Notes under the pieces: generated by a model | Databases searched by the model: none | The model's input: the letters and a program-made list of their open reading frames with translations, nothing else | What the model was told of the DNA's origin: nothing | Translations under genes and position numbers: made by a program | Shown: positions 26,390 to 34,569 of the stretch, one piece after another | How the letters are laid out: every line of letters starts with the position of its first letter | How positions within the stretch are numbered: the first letter of the stretch is position 1 | Assembly (NCBI RefSeq): GCF_003382275.1 | Contig: NZ_QTJX01000001.1 | Location: forward strand, 1,488,001-1,552,000 | Source: Flagellimonas nanhaiensis | Lineage (GTDB): Bacteria; Bacteroidota; Bacteroidia; Flavobacteriales; Flavobacteriaceae | Direction: 5' to 3' | DNA length: 64,000 bases

Positions 26390-29300
26390 TTGGACATTCT
26401 TTTTAATTGAAACTCGGCCTTCCAACTGTACAACACTGGAACAACAAATAGGGTAATCAAGGCGATAAGCATCCCCCCGAAAGAAGGGATCGCCATCGGA
26501 ATCATAATATCGCTACCACGGCCGGTGGATGTCAATACCGGAAGCAGTGCCAGAATAGTGGTTGCGGTCGTCATCAAACACGGACGGATACGTTTTTCAC
26601 CAGCTTCGACAACCGAATCCCTAACGGATACAAGGGAATCGGGCTTGTTTCTATCAAAAGTTTGGGTCAGGTAGGTGGCCATGACCACACCATCATCGGT
26701 TGCAATACCAAAGAGCGCAATAAACCCAACCCATACGGCAACACTCAGGTTAATGGTATGCATCTGGAAGAGGTCTCGTAGGTTTTCCCCGAAAAAGTTG
26801 AAGTTCAGGAACCAATCCTGACCATAGAACCAAATCATCAGAAAACCTCCGGCAAAGGCAACAGCAATCCCGGTAAACACCATCAATGAGGTACCTACTG
26901 AACGGAATTGGAAATAAAGAATCAAGAATATGATGGCCAATGCCAGCGGTACTACGACCGATAGCGTCTTTTCGGCACGTAGTTGGTTTTCATAGGTACC
27001 GGTAAACAAATAATTGATGCCCTTGGGAACCACCAATTCTCCATTATCTATTTTTTCTTGTATAAGGGCCTGTGCATTCTCGACCACCTCGACTTCGGCA
27101 AAACCGTCCAACTTATCGAACAGTACATAACCCACCAAAAAGGTGTCTTCGCTCTTGATGACCTGTGGTCCCTTTTCATATCGAATGGTAACCAACTCGC
27201 TCAAAGGAACCGGGCTTCCCTTGGCAACGGGAACATAAATATTCTCTAAGTCCGCTGGATTCTCTCGCAATTCCCTTGGATACCGTACTCGAACTCCATA
27301 ACGCTCACGGCCTTCAACAGTTTGGGTAAGCACCATGCCGCCAACCGCTACTTGCAACACGCTTTGCACATCTTCAATGGTAATGCCGTATCGTGCCAAA
27401 CGCTCCCTGTTGATATCTATAAGCAAATAAGGCTTTCCGACAATTCGATCGGCAAACACGGCTTCATCCTTGACCCCCTCGGCCTCCTTTAAAATGTCCT
27501 CCAGCTTGAGGCCAAAGGCTTCTATTTCCTTTAAATCTTGCCCTTTTACCTTGATACCCATGGGCGCACGCATGCCGGTCTGCAACATGACCAAGCGGGT
27601 TTCAATAGGTTGCAGTTTGGGCGCGGATGTAACGCCTGGAAGTTTCGTTACACGTACAATCTCGTTCCAAATATCATCGGGGGATTCAATTTCAGGCCGC
27701 CAGTTTCTAAAATATTCCCCATCATCGTCGGGAATCAAATCCTTTTGTTTAACAGAGAATGCAGAAACTATGGCAGATTCATCGTAATTTCCTTCATCAT
27801 CTACAACCATGTTCGGATTGGTCACAAAGGTGCCGTCCCTGAGTTCGAAGAGGCCATCTTCATTGACCTTGAACCGTTGGCGCTCCCTGTTCTCGTTCAA
27901 CATGTATTCTGGCTTGTACTGGATGACGTTCTCATACATCGACAAGGGCGCCGGATCCAATGCGGATTCGGTTCTACCGGATTTGCCGACTATCGTTGCT
28001 ATTTCAGGAATACTGGCTACAGCCATATCCAGTTGCTGCAATACCCGTTTGTTCTCTTCGACACCGGCGTGCGGAAGGGAGGTAGGCATCAACAAAAACG
28101 AACCTTCGTTCAATGAAGGCATAAACTCCTTGCCCGTATTGCGCATAATCATTACTCCGAATACCACAATGGCGGTGGGTATGGAAAGAAATATCAGCTT
28201 ATTCCGTAATGCCCAGCGAAGTATCCTTGTATAATAGTTCCGGAATATGGTAAAGAAGCCCAGTAGTCCGAAACATATAAGCGAAACAAAAATCAGGTTC
28301 CAAAAAATACTCTTATCAAGACCGAGAGGTCTCCAGTATTCCGCCAAAACAAAAACAATTGCAAAGGCCGAAATAATGATATTGATAAGATTGGCTCGTT
28401 CTTCGGAAAGCGAAAATCCAGTGGAAATACGTGATGCCAATTCCGGATTTTTTAGCAAGCCTACGATACCGAAGGCAATCAATATAAATCCTAATAAAAA
28501 GCCATAAGCAAGGGCTATAATCCCTAGAAGTATCAATATTCCATTAACGGCGTATCCAGTAGTTTTCTTTATGCTTTTTTTTCTAAATAGAAAGGCCGCA
28601 AATGGTGGTATCAAAAATAAGGCTACGATAATGGATGCGGTAAGCGCAAAGGTTTTTGTAAAGGCCAAGGGTCTGAAGAGTTTTCCTTCGGCCCCGATCA
28701 TCGTAAATACCGGAATAAAACTGATGATGGTGGTCATCACGGCGGTCAATATGGCCCCCGACACCTCTGCGGTGGCATTGTAGACAACGGTATTAATGGG
28801 TAGGCCCTCTTCATTTTCGTCCAAATGCCGTATGACGTTTTCCGAGAGTATGACCCCTACATCCACCATGGTTCCAATGGCAATGGCTATACCCGAAAGT
28901 GCCACGATGTTTGCATCCACATTGAATAGCTTCATCGCAATAAACACCATAAGCACTGCAACCGGTAACAGTCCCGATATCAGGATGGATGCCCTTAAAT
29001 TGAAGACCATGATAATGATGACCAAAATGGTAATGAATATTTCCAAGGTCAGGGCCTCGTTGAGGGTTCCGAGCGTTTCTTGAATAAGTTCGGTCCTATC
29101 ATAAAAAGGAACAATGGTAAGTTGGGATGTTCTGCCATCCTCAAGTACTTTTGAGGGCAGTCCGGCACTTAAATCATTGATTTGGTCTTTGACATTATTG
29201 ATGACTTCCATGGGATTGGCACCATACCGTGCGACCACTACCCCCCCGACAACTTCTGCTCCTTCCTTATCCAATATGCCGCGCCGTGTGGCCGGTCCGT

Positions 29301-30150
29301 AGGAAACATTTGCAATGTCCTTTAAGCGAATGGACGTGTAATCCTCAGAGGTAACGACTGCATTCTGTAGATCCTCGATGGACTTCACATACCCAAGCCC
29401 GCGAATGAGATATTCGGCCTGGTTGATTTCCAAGGTCTGTGCCCCAATATCACGATTACTTTGTTTTACAGCTTTTACCACCTGCTGTAGCCCAATACCA
29501 TATTGCTTCATCAGTTCGGGATTCACATCTACCTGATATTCGAGTACATAACCCCCTATAGAGGCCACCTCTGAAACACCGCTTGCCGATGATAGGGCAT
29601 ATTTGACATAAAAATCCTGAATACTTCTAAGCTCCTGTAAATCCCAGCCGCCTGTGACATTTCCTTTCTCATCGCGTCCCTCCAAAGTGTACCAGTAGAT
29701 TTGTCCAAGTCCTGTGGCATCCGGCCCCAATGCAGGGTTGACCCCGTCGGGCAGTAAACCGCTCGGTAAGGAGTTCAATTTTTCAAGGATTCGACTGCGG
29801 CTCCAATAGAACTCGATATCCTCTTCAAATATGATATAGATACTTGAAAATCCGAACATGGAGGAGCTACGGATGGTCCTAACCCCTGGTATTCCCAAGA
29901 GTGAGGTTGTCAATGGATAGGTAATTTGATCCTCGATATCTTGTGGGGAACGACCGTCCCATTTGGTAAAAACAATCTGCTGGTTTTCCCCGATGTCAGG
30001 TATGGCATCTACGGCAACAGGGTTTCTTGGTAATGAGCCAGTGCTCCACTCGAAAGGGGCGTTTACGGTTCCCCAGCCTACAAAAAGGACTAGGAGCAAA
30101 ACGGCTACCAATTTATTTTCGATAAGGAATTTGATGCTTTTATTCAGCAT
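26386..30150 (-). CDS. cusA: CusA/CzcA-type heavy-metal RND transporter
   Basis: A 1254-residue inner-membrane proton antiporter, the motor of a Cus-like Cu(I)/Ag(I) pump. N-terminal anchor and PNxxR-type opening (MLNKSIKFLIENKLVAVLLL), the porter-domain IVFTKWDGRSPQDIEDQITY, and helix 4 IALSGIAIAIGTMVDVGVIL carrying the proton-relay Asp. Met-rich stretch MLQTGMRAPMGIKVKGQ marks the central metal path. It is about 200 residues longer than E. coli CusA: an extra hydrophobic stretch at about 510-620 and a hydrophilic insert near 750-815 (RFKVNEDGLFELRDGTFVTN). CusB and TolC partners are in the same block. The start at 30150 is the only reasonable one. Confidence 0.95.
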   Translation of the reverse strand: MLNKSIKFLIENKLVAVLLLVLFVGWGTVNAPFEWSTGSLPRNPVAVDAIPDIGENQQIVFTKWDGRSPQDIEDQITYPLTTSLLGIPGVRTIRSSSMFGFSSIYIIFEEDIEFYWSRSRILEKLNSLPSGLLPDGVNPALGPDATGLGQIYWYTLEGRDEKGNVTGGWDLQELRSIQDFYVKYALSSASGVSEVASIGGYVLEYQVDVNPELMKQYGIGLQQVVKAVKQSNRDIGAQTLEINQAEYLIRGLGYVKSIEDLQNAVVTSEDYTSIRLKDIANVSYGPATRRGILDKEGAEVVGGVVVARYGANPMEVINNVKDQINDLSAGLPSKVLEDGRTSQLTIVPFYDRTELIQETLGTLNEALTLEIFITILVIIIMVFNLRASILISGLLPVAVLMVFIAMKLFNVDANIVALSGIAIAIGTMVDVGVILSENVIRHLDENEEGLPINTVVYNATAEVSGAILTAVMTTIISFIPVFTMIGAEGKLFRPLAFTKTFALTASIIVALFLIPPFAAFLFRKKSIKKTTGYAVNGILILLGIIALAYGFLLGFILIAFGIVGLLKNPELASRISTGFSLSEERANLINIIISAFAIVFVLAEYWRPLGLDKSIFWNLIFVSLICFGLLGFFTIFRNYYTRILRWALRNKLIFLSIPTAIVVFGVMIMRNTGKEFMPSLNEGSFLLMPTSLPHAGVEENKRVLQQLDMAVASIPEIATIVGKSGRTESALDPAPLSMYENVIQYKPEYMLNENRERQRFKVNEDGLFELRDGTFVTNPNMVVDDEGNYDESAIVSAFSVKQKDLIPDDDGEYFRNWRPEIESPDDIWNEIVRVTKLPGVTSAPKLQPIETRLVMLQTGMRAPMGIKVKGQDLKEIEAFGLKLEDILKEAEGVKDEAVFADRIVGKPYLLIDINRERLARYGITIEDVQSVLQVAVGGMVLTQTVEGRERYGVRVRYPRELRENPADLENIYVPVAKGSPVPLSELVTIRYEKGPQVIKSEDTFLVGYVLFDKLDGFAEVEVVENAQALIQEKIDNGELVVPKGINYLFTGTYENQLRAEKTLSVVVPLALAIIFLILYFQFRSVGTSLMVFTGIAVAFAGGFLMIWFYGQDWFLNFNFFGENLRDLFQMHTINLSVAVWVGFIALFGIATDDGVVMATYLTQTFDRNKPDSLVSVRDSVVEAGEKRIRPCLMTTATTILALLPVLTSTGRGSDIMIPMAIPSFGGMLIALITLFVVPVLYSWKAEFQLKRMSK

Positions 30151-30206
30151 GGTATTGATGATTAAGTAATTAGAAGTGCTGGCCGGAAACCAACGAAAAC
30201 AGGATA

Positions 30207-30232
30207 AGCCCTAAACTGCTATCAGTCGGGCT
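30207..30232 (-). terminator. Two-tier hairpin between HYC gene and cusA
   Basis: On the minus strand AGCCC...GGGCT forms an outer five-pair stem, with ACTG-ATAG-CAGT as an inner four-pair stem. It is 23 bases after the stop of the HYC_CC_PP-like gene at 30255 and 57 bases before cusA. No strong T-run follows, so it may only weaken read-through or act on mRNA stability. Confidence 0.4.
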
Positions 30233-30254
30233 GTAAAATGCTATTACTTAAAAA

Positions 30255-30671
30255 TCAAATGAGAAAAATCTGATCTAGGATCTGTATATCCTTGACCAAA
30301 AGTGGAGGGGGGTAATCACTAAACGGGACTATGTTTTCAGGTAGTCCTTCGTAAAGATTAAGATAGGTGTAGATGAAGCTGGCAACAAACTGTTGTTGTT
30401 CAAAGCTTAATTTTTCAAACGATACTTTTAAGTCGTTCTGGCCATCAACGGTAAGGACTTCATCGCTACAGCAATCGGCTTTGACCAAATTGCACTCTGG
30501 TAACTCTGCTGTCTCCTGAACTTCCATGCCGCAAGATTCTGCATGGCCCAAGAAAGAGTAATCAACCAGAACATCACCACAATAGTGTTGTGCAACCGAA
30601 AAAGAGAAGGTTGATAACAGCACTAATAGTGCCATTGTAAACGATGTTATTTTATGGAAAACACTTTTCAT
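30255..30671 (-). CDS. HYC_CC_PP-family secreted protein
   Basis: A 138-residue exported protein with a signal peptide (MALLVLLSTFSFSVAQ). The mature part starts HYCGDVLVDYSFLGHAESCGM, has a CC pair in LVKADCCSDEVLTVDG and ends YPPPLLVKDIQILDQIFLI; these three landmarks give the Bacteroidota HYC_CC_PP family its name. The Cys/His pattern suggests a metal-binding or disulfide-bonded periplasmic protein next to copper efflux genes; no activity is known. The divergent gene at 30946 is a paralogue with the same length and C-terminus. It opens the cusA-side block. Confidence 0.85.
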   Translation of the reverse strand: MKSVFHKITSFTMALLVLLSTFSFSVAQHYCGDVLVDYSFLGHAESCGMEVQETAELPECNLVKADCCSDEVLTVDGQNDLKVSFEKLSFEQQQFVASFIYTYLNLYEGLPENIVPFSDYPPPLLVKDIQILDQIFLI

Positions 30672-30945
30672 CCGTTCTGCAAAACTACAAAAATTTTAAC
30701 ACTCTTTTTTTGTTTAACAAAATTTTGGAAATCTAATCCCTTGATTTTTCTTTCAAGTCACGTATGAACAAAATCAATTATCGGCGATATGATAAATATC
30801 ATTTATTTGTTTAAGCCTTTAGTTTACATTTGGTATTAAGGCTATATGTATCACCGAATATATATTTGATTTTCAGATAATTAAGTGAGATTATCAAAAA
30901 AATCGATTATTTTTGGGGGTAAACAAAATTTTGTAATTTTAGAAT
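30672..30945. promoter_or_regulatory. Divergent control region with repeated palindromes
   Basis: These 274 very AT-rich bases separate two divergent paralogues. CAAAATTTTG, a perfect palindrome, occurs twice: 30718-30727 and 30924-30933. ATGATAAATATCAT (30789-30802) is a 6-2-6 inverted repeat near the middle. Minus-7-like boxes of the type TAnnTTTG are at 30680-30687 (minus strand, TAGTTTTG) and at 30825-30832, 30861-30868 and 30908-30915 (plus strand), but none has a TTTG at the right distance. A shared regulator, perhaps an AraC-HMA protein, is likely but unproven. Confidence 0.6.
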
Positions 30946-31365
30946 GTGAAGCAGTTTTTTAGCAAAATATTATCCATCTTTTTGACGTTGGCGGTACTCT
31001 TTTCGACTACCTCGTTTACGGCGGATATGCATTTTTGCTGTGAAAAACTGGTAGATATTGCCGTGTTCGGTAAAGCAACGCCCTGTGATCAAAAAATCCA
31101 AAAGACGGAAAACACTTCAAAAAAATGTTCAATTGGAGTTGGAGACTGTTGTAGTGATGATTCATTTATACAGCAAGGTAATGATAATCTCCAAAAGGTT
31201 TCCTTTGAGATTGATTCTCAAAATTTTGTCTTCTTAAAGGCCTTTGTCCACACTTATATAAACCTTTTTGAAGGACTTGAGGAAAATGTAGTTCCCTTCA
31301 AAAACTATAAACCTCCGTTGATTCAGAAGGATTTACTAGTTCTTCACGAGACTTTCTTAATTTGA
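30946..31365 (+). CDS. HYC_CC_PP-family secreted protein (divergent paralogue)
   Basis: A 139-residue exported protein, starting with GTG at 30946 (an ATG two bases earlier runs straight into a stop). Signal peptide LSIFLTLAVLFSTTSFTA; mature part has MHFCCEKLVDIAVFGKATPC, GVGDCCSDDSFIQQG, and YKPPLIQKDLLVLHETFLI. It aligns along its whole length with the protein at 30255-30671, including the CC pair and the final PPL..D...L.(E)TFLI. First gene of the plus-strand block. The palindrome CAAAATTTTG ends 12 bases before the start codon. Confidence 0.85.
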   Translation: MKQFFSKILSIFLTLAVLFSTTSFTADMHFCCEKLVDIAVFGKATPCDQKIQKTENTSKKCSIGVGDCCSDDSFIQQGNDNLQKVSFEIDSQNFVFLKAFVHTYINLFEGLEENVVPFKNYKPPLIQKDLLVLHETFLI

Positions 31366-31375
31366 TTTATATTTA

Positions 31376-31402
31376 AGCGGATTGTTTATGCAATAGTCCG
31401 CT
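31376..31402 (+). terminator. Hairpin after the HYC_CC_PP gene
   Basis: AGCGGA (31376-31381) pairs with TCCGCT (31397-31402), and the inner TTG/CAA extends the stem past a three-base bulge. It starts ten bases after the stop at 31365. The following bases are not T-rich, so termination may be partial and the AraC-HMA gene could be reached by read-through. Confidence 0.4.
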
Positions 31403-31531
31403 CTTCGCATTGGCCATACCTCTTAAGTGGCCCCTTTTTGTCGTACCCCATGCCCACGACAGAACATTCAGATTGATTGCCAAACAGGGTTTTACCTGTT
31501 GAGATTTATTGTAAACCATAATACGTGCACC

Positions 31532-32113
31532 ATGGATTCCATAAGGGAATATTGGATAAAGAATATGGTTTGTAGGCGTTGCCTAAAGGTCATAAAGCAA
31601 GAATTGTATGATTTGGGCATTACCATACTATCCCTTGAACTTGGGAAACTTACGGTAAAGGCTCCAGAAATAGCTATTGTCGAAGCAGACCAAAAAGTGG
31701 TGGGCGTCCTCCATTCCAACGGTTTTGAAATAGCCAAAAGCGAAGAGGAGATGATAGTCGAGAAAATCAAGATCGCCTTGATTTCATTGGTCGCAGATAT
31801 CCCTATCAACATTCGGGGAAAAACCTCGGACTATCTGGCTAACATAGTACATCGAGAGTACAAGGTACTGAGCAAGATTTTTTCAAAAAATGAAAATATC
31901 ACTATTGAAAAATACTTCATAAAGCTGAAGATAGAAAAGGTAAAAGAGCTCATTCAGTTGCGGCAACATACCTTTTCTGATATCGCTTATTTGCTCGATT
32001 ACAGCAGTGTCAACCACTTATCCAGGCAGTTTAAGGAAATCATGGGCATGAGCATGACCGACTATAAAAATGATCAAGCCTGGGAACGAAATTTCTTTGA
32101 CGAAATTATATAA
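31532..32113 (+). CDS. AraC-family regulator with HMA-like CRRC head
   Basis: A 193-residue protein. Residues 1-80 form a degenerate HMA-like domain with WIKNMVCRRC (cysteines 14 and 17) and LELGKLTVKAPE; residues 100-185 are an AraC helix-turn-helix (HTFSDIAYLLDYSSVNHLSR, then FKEIMGMSMTDYKN). It is the paralogue of the protein at 8287; both share KNMVC(P/R)RC, the V-x-LG(Q/K)(L/V)TVK strand and the DYSSV..LS.QFK motif. The frame is open to 31427, but the Met at 31532 starts the domain exactly where the paralogue does, so the longer form is rejected. Probably a metal-responsive activator or repressor. Confidence 0.85.
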   Translation: MDSIREYWIKNMVCRRCLKVIKQELYDLGITILSLELGKLTVKAPEIAIVEADQKVVGVLHSNGFEIAKSEEEMIVEKIKIALISLVADIPINIRGKTSDYLANIVHREYKVLSKIFSKNENITIEKYFIKLKIEKVKELIQLRQHTFSDIAYLLDYSSVNHLSRQFKEIMGMSMTDYKNDQAWERNFFDEII

Positions 32114-32293
32114 ATAATAAAGAGAATTATGCAGACAAAGGCTTTTGGCAATACATAGATTTAACCTTGGAGATTACCAGAAAAACAAGCAAATGTTTAG
32201 AATTAAAAAAAGAATTGAAAATGCTACTAAAACAAGACAATTAGAGATAAATACAAAACGAATAACCGAAATAATATTAATTAAAAATCAAAT

Positions 32294-32782
32294 ATGATGA
32301 GAACGGCAGCAATTATTTTACTGGCAATTGGCTTAGTAAGTCTATCCGGTTGCAACCAGAAAACAAATCCTAACGCAATGCTCGAAAATTCGAAAACGAG
32401 AACGGAACTCTTTGAGGCAATTGCCAGTAACCACAGTTACATGACTGAATTCATGGACAACATGCAAGGCAACGACCATGCCATGCAGATGATGCAGGGC
32501 AATCAAAAGATGATGGGTACTATGATACAGGGCCAGGGAATACAGATGATGATGAAAGATAGTATGATGATGAAAAACATGATGCAATCCATGATGCAAG
32601 ATGGAAAAATGATAGGCAATATGATGCAAATGATGCACGAAAAGGGCATGATGAGCGAAGATTGTATGGAGTCTTGTAAGAAGATGATGGGCGACAAGGG
32701 AATGGATATGAAAGGAATGGGCATGATGGACGGTTCAAATAAAATGGAACCATCTGAGCAAGACCATTCTGAACACCATTAA
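32294..32782 (+). CDS. Methionine-rich lipoprotein
   Basis: A 162-residue lipoprotein: signal with lipobox LSGC (Cys 20), a short domain with SKTRTELFEAIASNHSYMTE, then dense Met runs (MQMMQGNQKMMGTMIQGQGI, MMMKDSMMMKNMMQSMMQ, MMSEDCMESCKKMMGDKG) and a His/Asp end (EQDHSEHH). The Met runs and the C-M-E-S-C pair are suited to Cu(I). It matches, in layout rather than in repeat unit, the Met-rich lipoprotein at 20818. Two Met codons overlap at the start (32294 or 32297). It is the first gene after the AraC-HMA regulator, 180 bases away. Confidence 0.8.
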   Translation: MMRTAAIILLAIGLVSLSGCNQKTNPNAMLENSKTRTELFEAIASNHSYMTEFMDNMQGNDHAMQMMQGNQKMMGTMIQGQGIQMMMKDSMMMKNMMQSMMQDGKMIGNMMQMMHEKGMMSEDCMESCKKMMGDKGMDMKGMGMMDGSNKMEPSEQDHSEHH

Positions 32783-32806
32783 GGATTAACTTTTAAATTT
32801 TCGATT

Positions 32807-33049
32807 ATGAAAAATCATTGGATATGGATGATACTAGGTTGCGGACTTCCGCTTCTTTTCATCTTTTTTGCACCAGCATTCGGCATTAAAGGCAACCTCA
32901 CACTGTTTACGTTCATAGTAATCATGTTCGCGGTGCATCTCTTGATGCCTATGAGACATGGTGGCCATACCCATGGGCTAACGGAGGATAACCTTAAAAG
33001 AAAAAAGGAAGAAAAGGAAAAGCACGACCAAAAACAGCATCAACACTGA
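32807..33049 (+). CDS. DUF2933 small membrane protein
   Basis: An 80-residue protein with two close membrane helices (HWIWMILGCGLPLLFIFFA; LTLFTFIVIMFAVHLLM), a conserved HGGHTHGLTEDN loop and a charged Lys/Glu/His tail (KRKKEEKEKHDQKQHQH). DUF2933 proteins are small membrane proteins found in copper and heavy-metal loci. The His clusters on both sides of the loop may bind metal. It is 24 bases after the Met-rich lipoprotein and 14 bases before the HMA gene. Confidence 0.82.
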   Translation: MKNHWIWMILGCGLPLLFIFFAPAFGIKGNLTLFTFIVIMFAVHLLMPMRHGGHTHGLTEDNLKRKKEEKEKHDQKQHQH

Positions 33050-33063
33050 AATCCGCAAAAAAA

Positions 33064-33279
33064 ATGAAAAGAAAATATCAAATAGACGGAATCAGTTGTG
33101 GCGGTTGCATAACAAAGGTCAAAAAAGTATTGGAGTCTCATGAAGACATTGAGGAGGCAAAGATTTTTTTAAGTCCGAAAGGAGTCGCCAAGATCAGTAT
33201 GAAATCGAACCTTTCGGTCGATGATCTGCAGAAACAGTTGAATCGACTTGAAGGTTATACAATTTCAGAATTGAATTAA
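33064..33279 (+). CDS. HMA-domain copper chaperone (CopZ-like)
   Basis: A 71-residue single HMA domain with the metal motif GISCGGC near residue 9-15, followed by the usual helix and strands to LEGYTISELN. It is a soluble Cu(I)-type chaperone, with Ile-Ser replacing the common Met-Thr before the first Cys. Its role would be to deliver metal to the P1B ATPase at 48748 or to CusA, which cannot be decided from sequence. Cytoplasmic; no signal peptide. Close spacing (14 and 25 bases) on both sides supports one operon. Confidence 0.88.
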   Translation: MKRKYQIDGISCGGCITKVKKVLESHEDIEEAKIFLSPKGVAKISMKSNLSVDDLQKQLNRLEGYTISELN

Positions 33280-33304
33280 TTACTAACATTTAAAACTTTT
33301 AGCT

Positions 33305-33523
33305 ATGCACTATTTCGAAGGACATTGGGGCGGCATGCACATTATATGGTGGATTATCTGGCTCGTACTACTGGTGTGGATTTTCTTTATCCCGTATGAC
33401 GTACCCTACCAAAAATCGAGCAATGAAGATCCCATGCAAATTCTAAAAAAACGATTTGCAAAAGGAGAAATTACCAAGGAAGAATATGAAGATTCAAAAA
33501 AAACCTTGGAAACGGACAAATAA
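33305..33523 (+). CDS. SHOCT-domain small membrane protein
   Basis: A 72-residue protein: MHYFEGHWGGMHIIWWIIW and one membrane helix, a short linker, and a SHOCT helix pair in PMQILKKRFAKGEITKEEYE. It is the plus-strand counterpart of the SHOCT protein at 20569. Start and stop fit tightly into the operon (25 bases after the HMA gene and 15 before the DUF5676 gene). The Trp/His-rich N-terminus may contact metal. No function is established for this family. Confidence 0.85.
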   Translation: MHYFEGHWGGMHIIWWIIWLVLLVWIFFIPYDVPYQKSSNEDPMQILKKRFAKGEITKEEYEDSKKTLETDK

Positions 33524-33538
33524 CTAAAAACAGAAATC

Positions 33539-33811
33539 ATGAACCGTATAAACATTAAAAAATTCGGATTTGCATTCGGTCTCACTGCCGCCATCCTCTA
33601 CATTGGCTGTATGGTCGTCATGTTTACGGCCGGCAGGGAAGGTACCATAGATTTTTTCAACAGCCTGCTCCATGGGCTTGACACAACCAGTATTATTCGC
33701 ATGGATGTTCCTTTTTGGGAAGCTATAATTGGGATGATCCAAACATTCATTATCGGATGGCTGACAGGAGCGCTGATCGCAGCTTTTTACAATGCACAGC
33801 TAAAACGATAA
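33539..33811 (+). CDS. DUF5676 membrane protein
   Basis: A 90-residue protein with two membrane helices (FGLTAAILYIGCMVVMFTAG; AIIGMIQTFIIGWLTGALIA) and the motif FFNSLLHGLDTTSIIR between them. This is the layout of the DUF5676 family seen in Bacteroidota and Archaea, again without known activity. Its stop TAA is followed directly by the ATG of the lycopene-cyclase-like gene at 33812, so translation is likely to be coupled. Its conserved Cys and Met in the first helix could contact metal. Confidence 0.8.
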   Translation: MNRINIKKFGFAFGLTAAILYIGCMVVMFTAGREGTIDFFNSLLHGLDTTSIIRMDVPFWEAIIGMIQTFIIGWLTGALIAAFYNAQLKR

Positions 33812-34516
33812 ATGCAGTACGTCTGGTTCATATGGTCCCTTATTATTCTAGCCCTCTGGGGCGTGGTCTATCTAATGAAGAAAGATTCTCGAAGAGAAAT
33901 GCTGAAGATGAGTTGGATAACCATGCCCTTTGGGCTTACCGAACCCCTTTTTGTTCCCCAATATTGGCATCCGCCATCGCTTTTCGATTTGGCAATAAAG
34001 ACAGGGTTCGATATTGAAAGCCTAATCTTCTCTTTTGCCATAGGGGGCATAGGCACGGTAATCTACAATCTTATTTTTAAGCGAAAGTATGTTGAAATAC
34101 CGCATACCGAACGGAAACATGAAAGGCACCGGTTGCACCTATATATCCTTTTCGTACCGGCAGTAGTGTTTTTGGTATTGGCCCTGTTCACGCCTTTGAA
34201 TCATATCTACTGTGGAATATTGGCCATGTTTTTGGGTGGAATGGCCACGCTATACTGCCGTCCGGATTTAAAGACCAAAATCTGGATAAGTGGATTTCTG
34301 TTCACGGCATTGTACTTTGTTTATTTTGGAAGTATACTCCCGTTCTATCCCAACTATGTAGAACTTTTCTGGAATCTGGAAAACCTTAGTGATATTCTAG
34401 TGGCCGGCATTCCAATTGAAGAGCTTTTGTTCGCTTTTACTTTCGGAATGTACTGGTCAGGGCTATACGAGCATTTGTATTGGAAAAAATTGATGAAACC
34501 CTTGGCCATAAGTTGA
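33812..34516 (+). CDS. Lycopene cyclase-domain membrane protein
   Basis: A 234-residue protein with about seven membrane helices. It shows the signatures of the CrtY-cd/CarR type lycopene cyclases in two halves: TMPFGLTEPLFVPQYWHPPS in the first and AGIPIEELLFAFTFGMYWSG in the second, where PIEE is the known active-site motif. Such enzymes cyclise lycopene to beta-carotene in the membrane. No other carotenoid genes are in the window, so this may be a paralogue used for something else, or supply a membrane-protective pigment. It is translationally close to DUF5676 at the same locus. Confidence 0.75.
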   Translation: MQYVWFIWSLIILALWGVVYLMKKDSRREMLKMSWITMPFGLTEPLFVPQYWHPPSLFDLAIKTGFDIESLIFSFAIGGIGTVIYNLIFKRKYVEIPHTERKHERHRLHLYILFVPAVVFLVLALFTPLNHIYCGILAMFLGGMATLYCRPDLKTKIWISGFLFTALYFVYFGSILPFYPNYVELFWNLENLSDILVAGIPIEELLFAFTFGMYWSGLYEHLYWKKLMKPLAIS

Positions 34517-34569
34517 TTTGGCAATATGGGAATTAACATAATTAATCATGAACAAATAAATCTACAAAG

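Noticed and set aside
31427..31531. N-terminal extension of the plus-strand AraC-HMA gene
   Set aside because: The extension is not domain-like, has an odd Cys/Pro composition, and the paralogue at 8287 starts where the Met at 31532 does.
32193..32297. 34-codon frame ending in overlap with the Met-rich lipoprotein start
   Set aside because: Very AT-rich, Lys/Ile-biased composition and no recognisable feature; could be chance or a leader peptide, but support is too weak.
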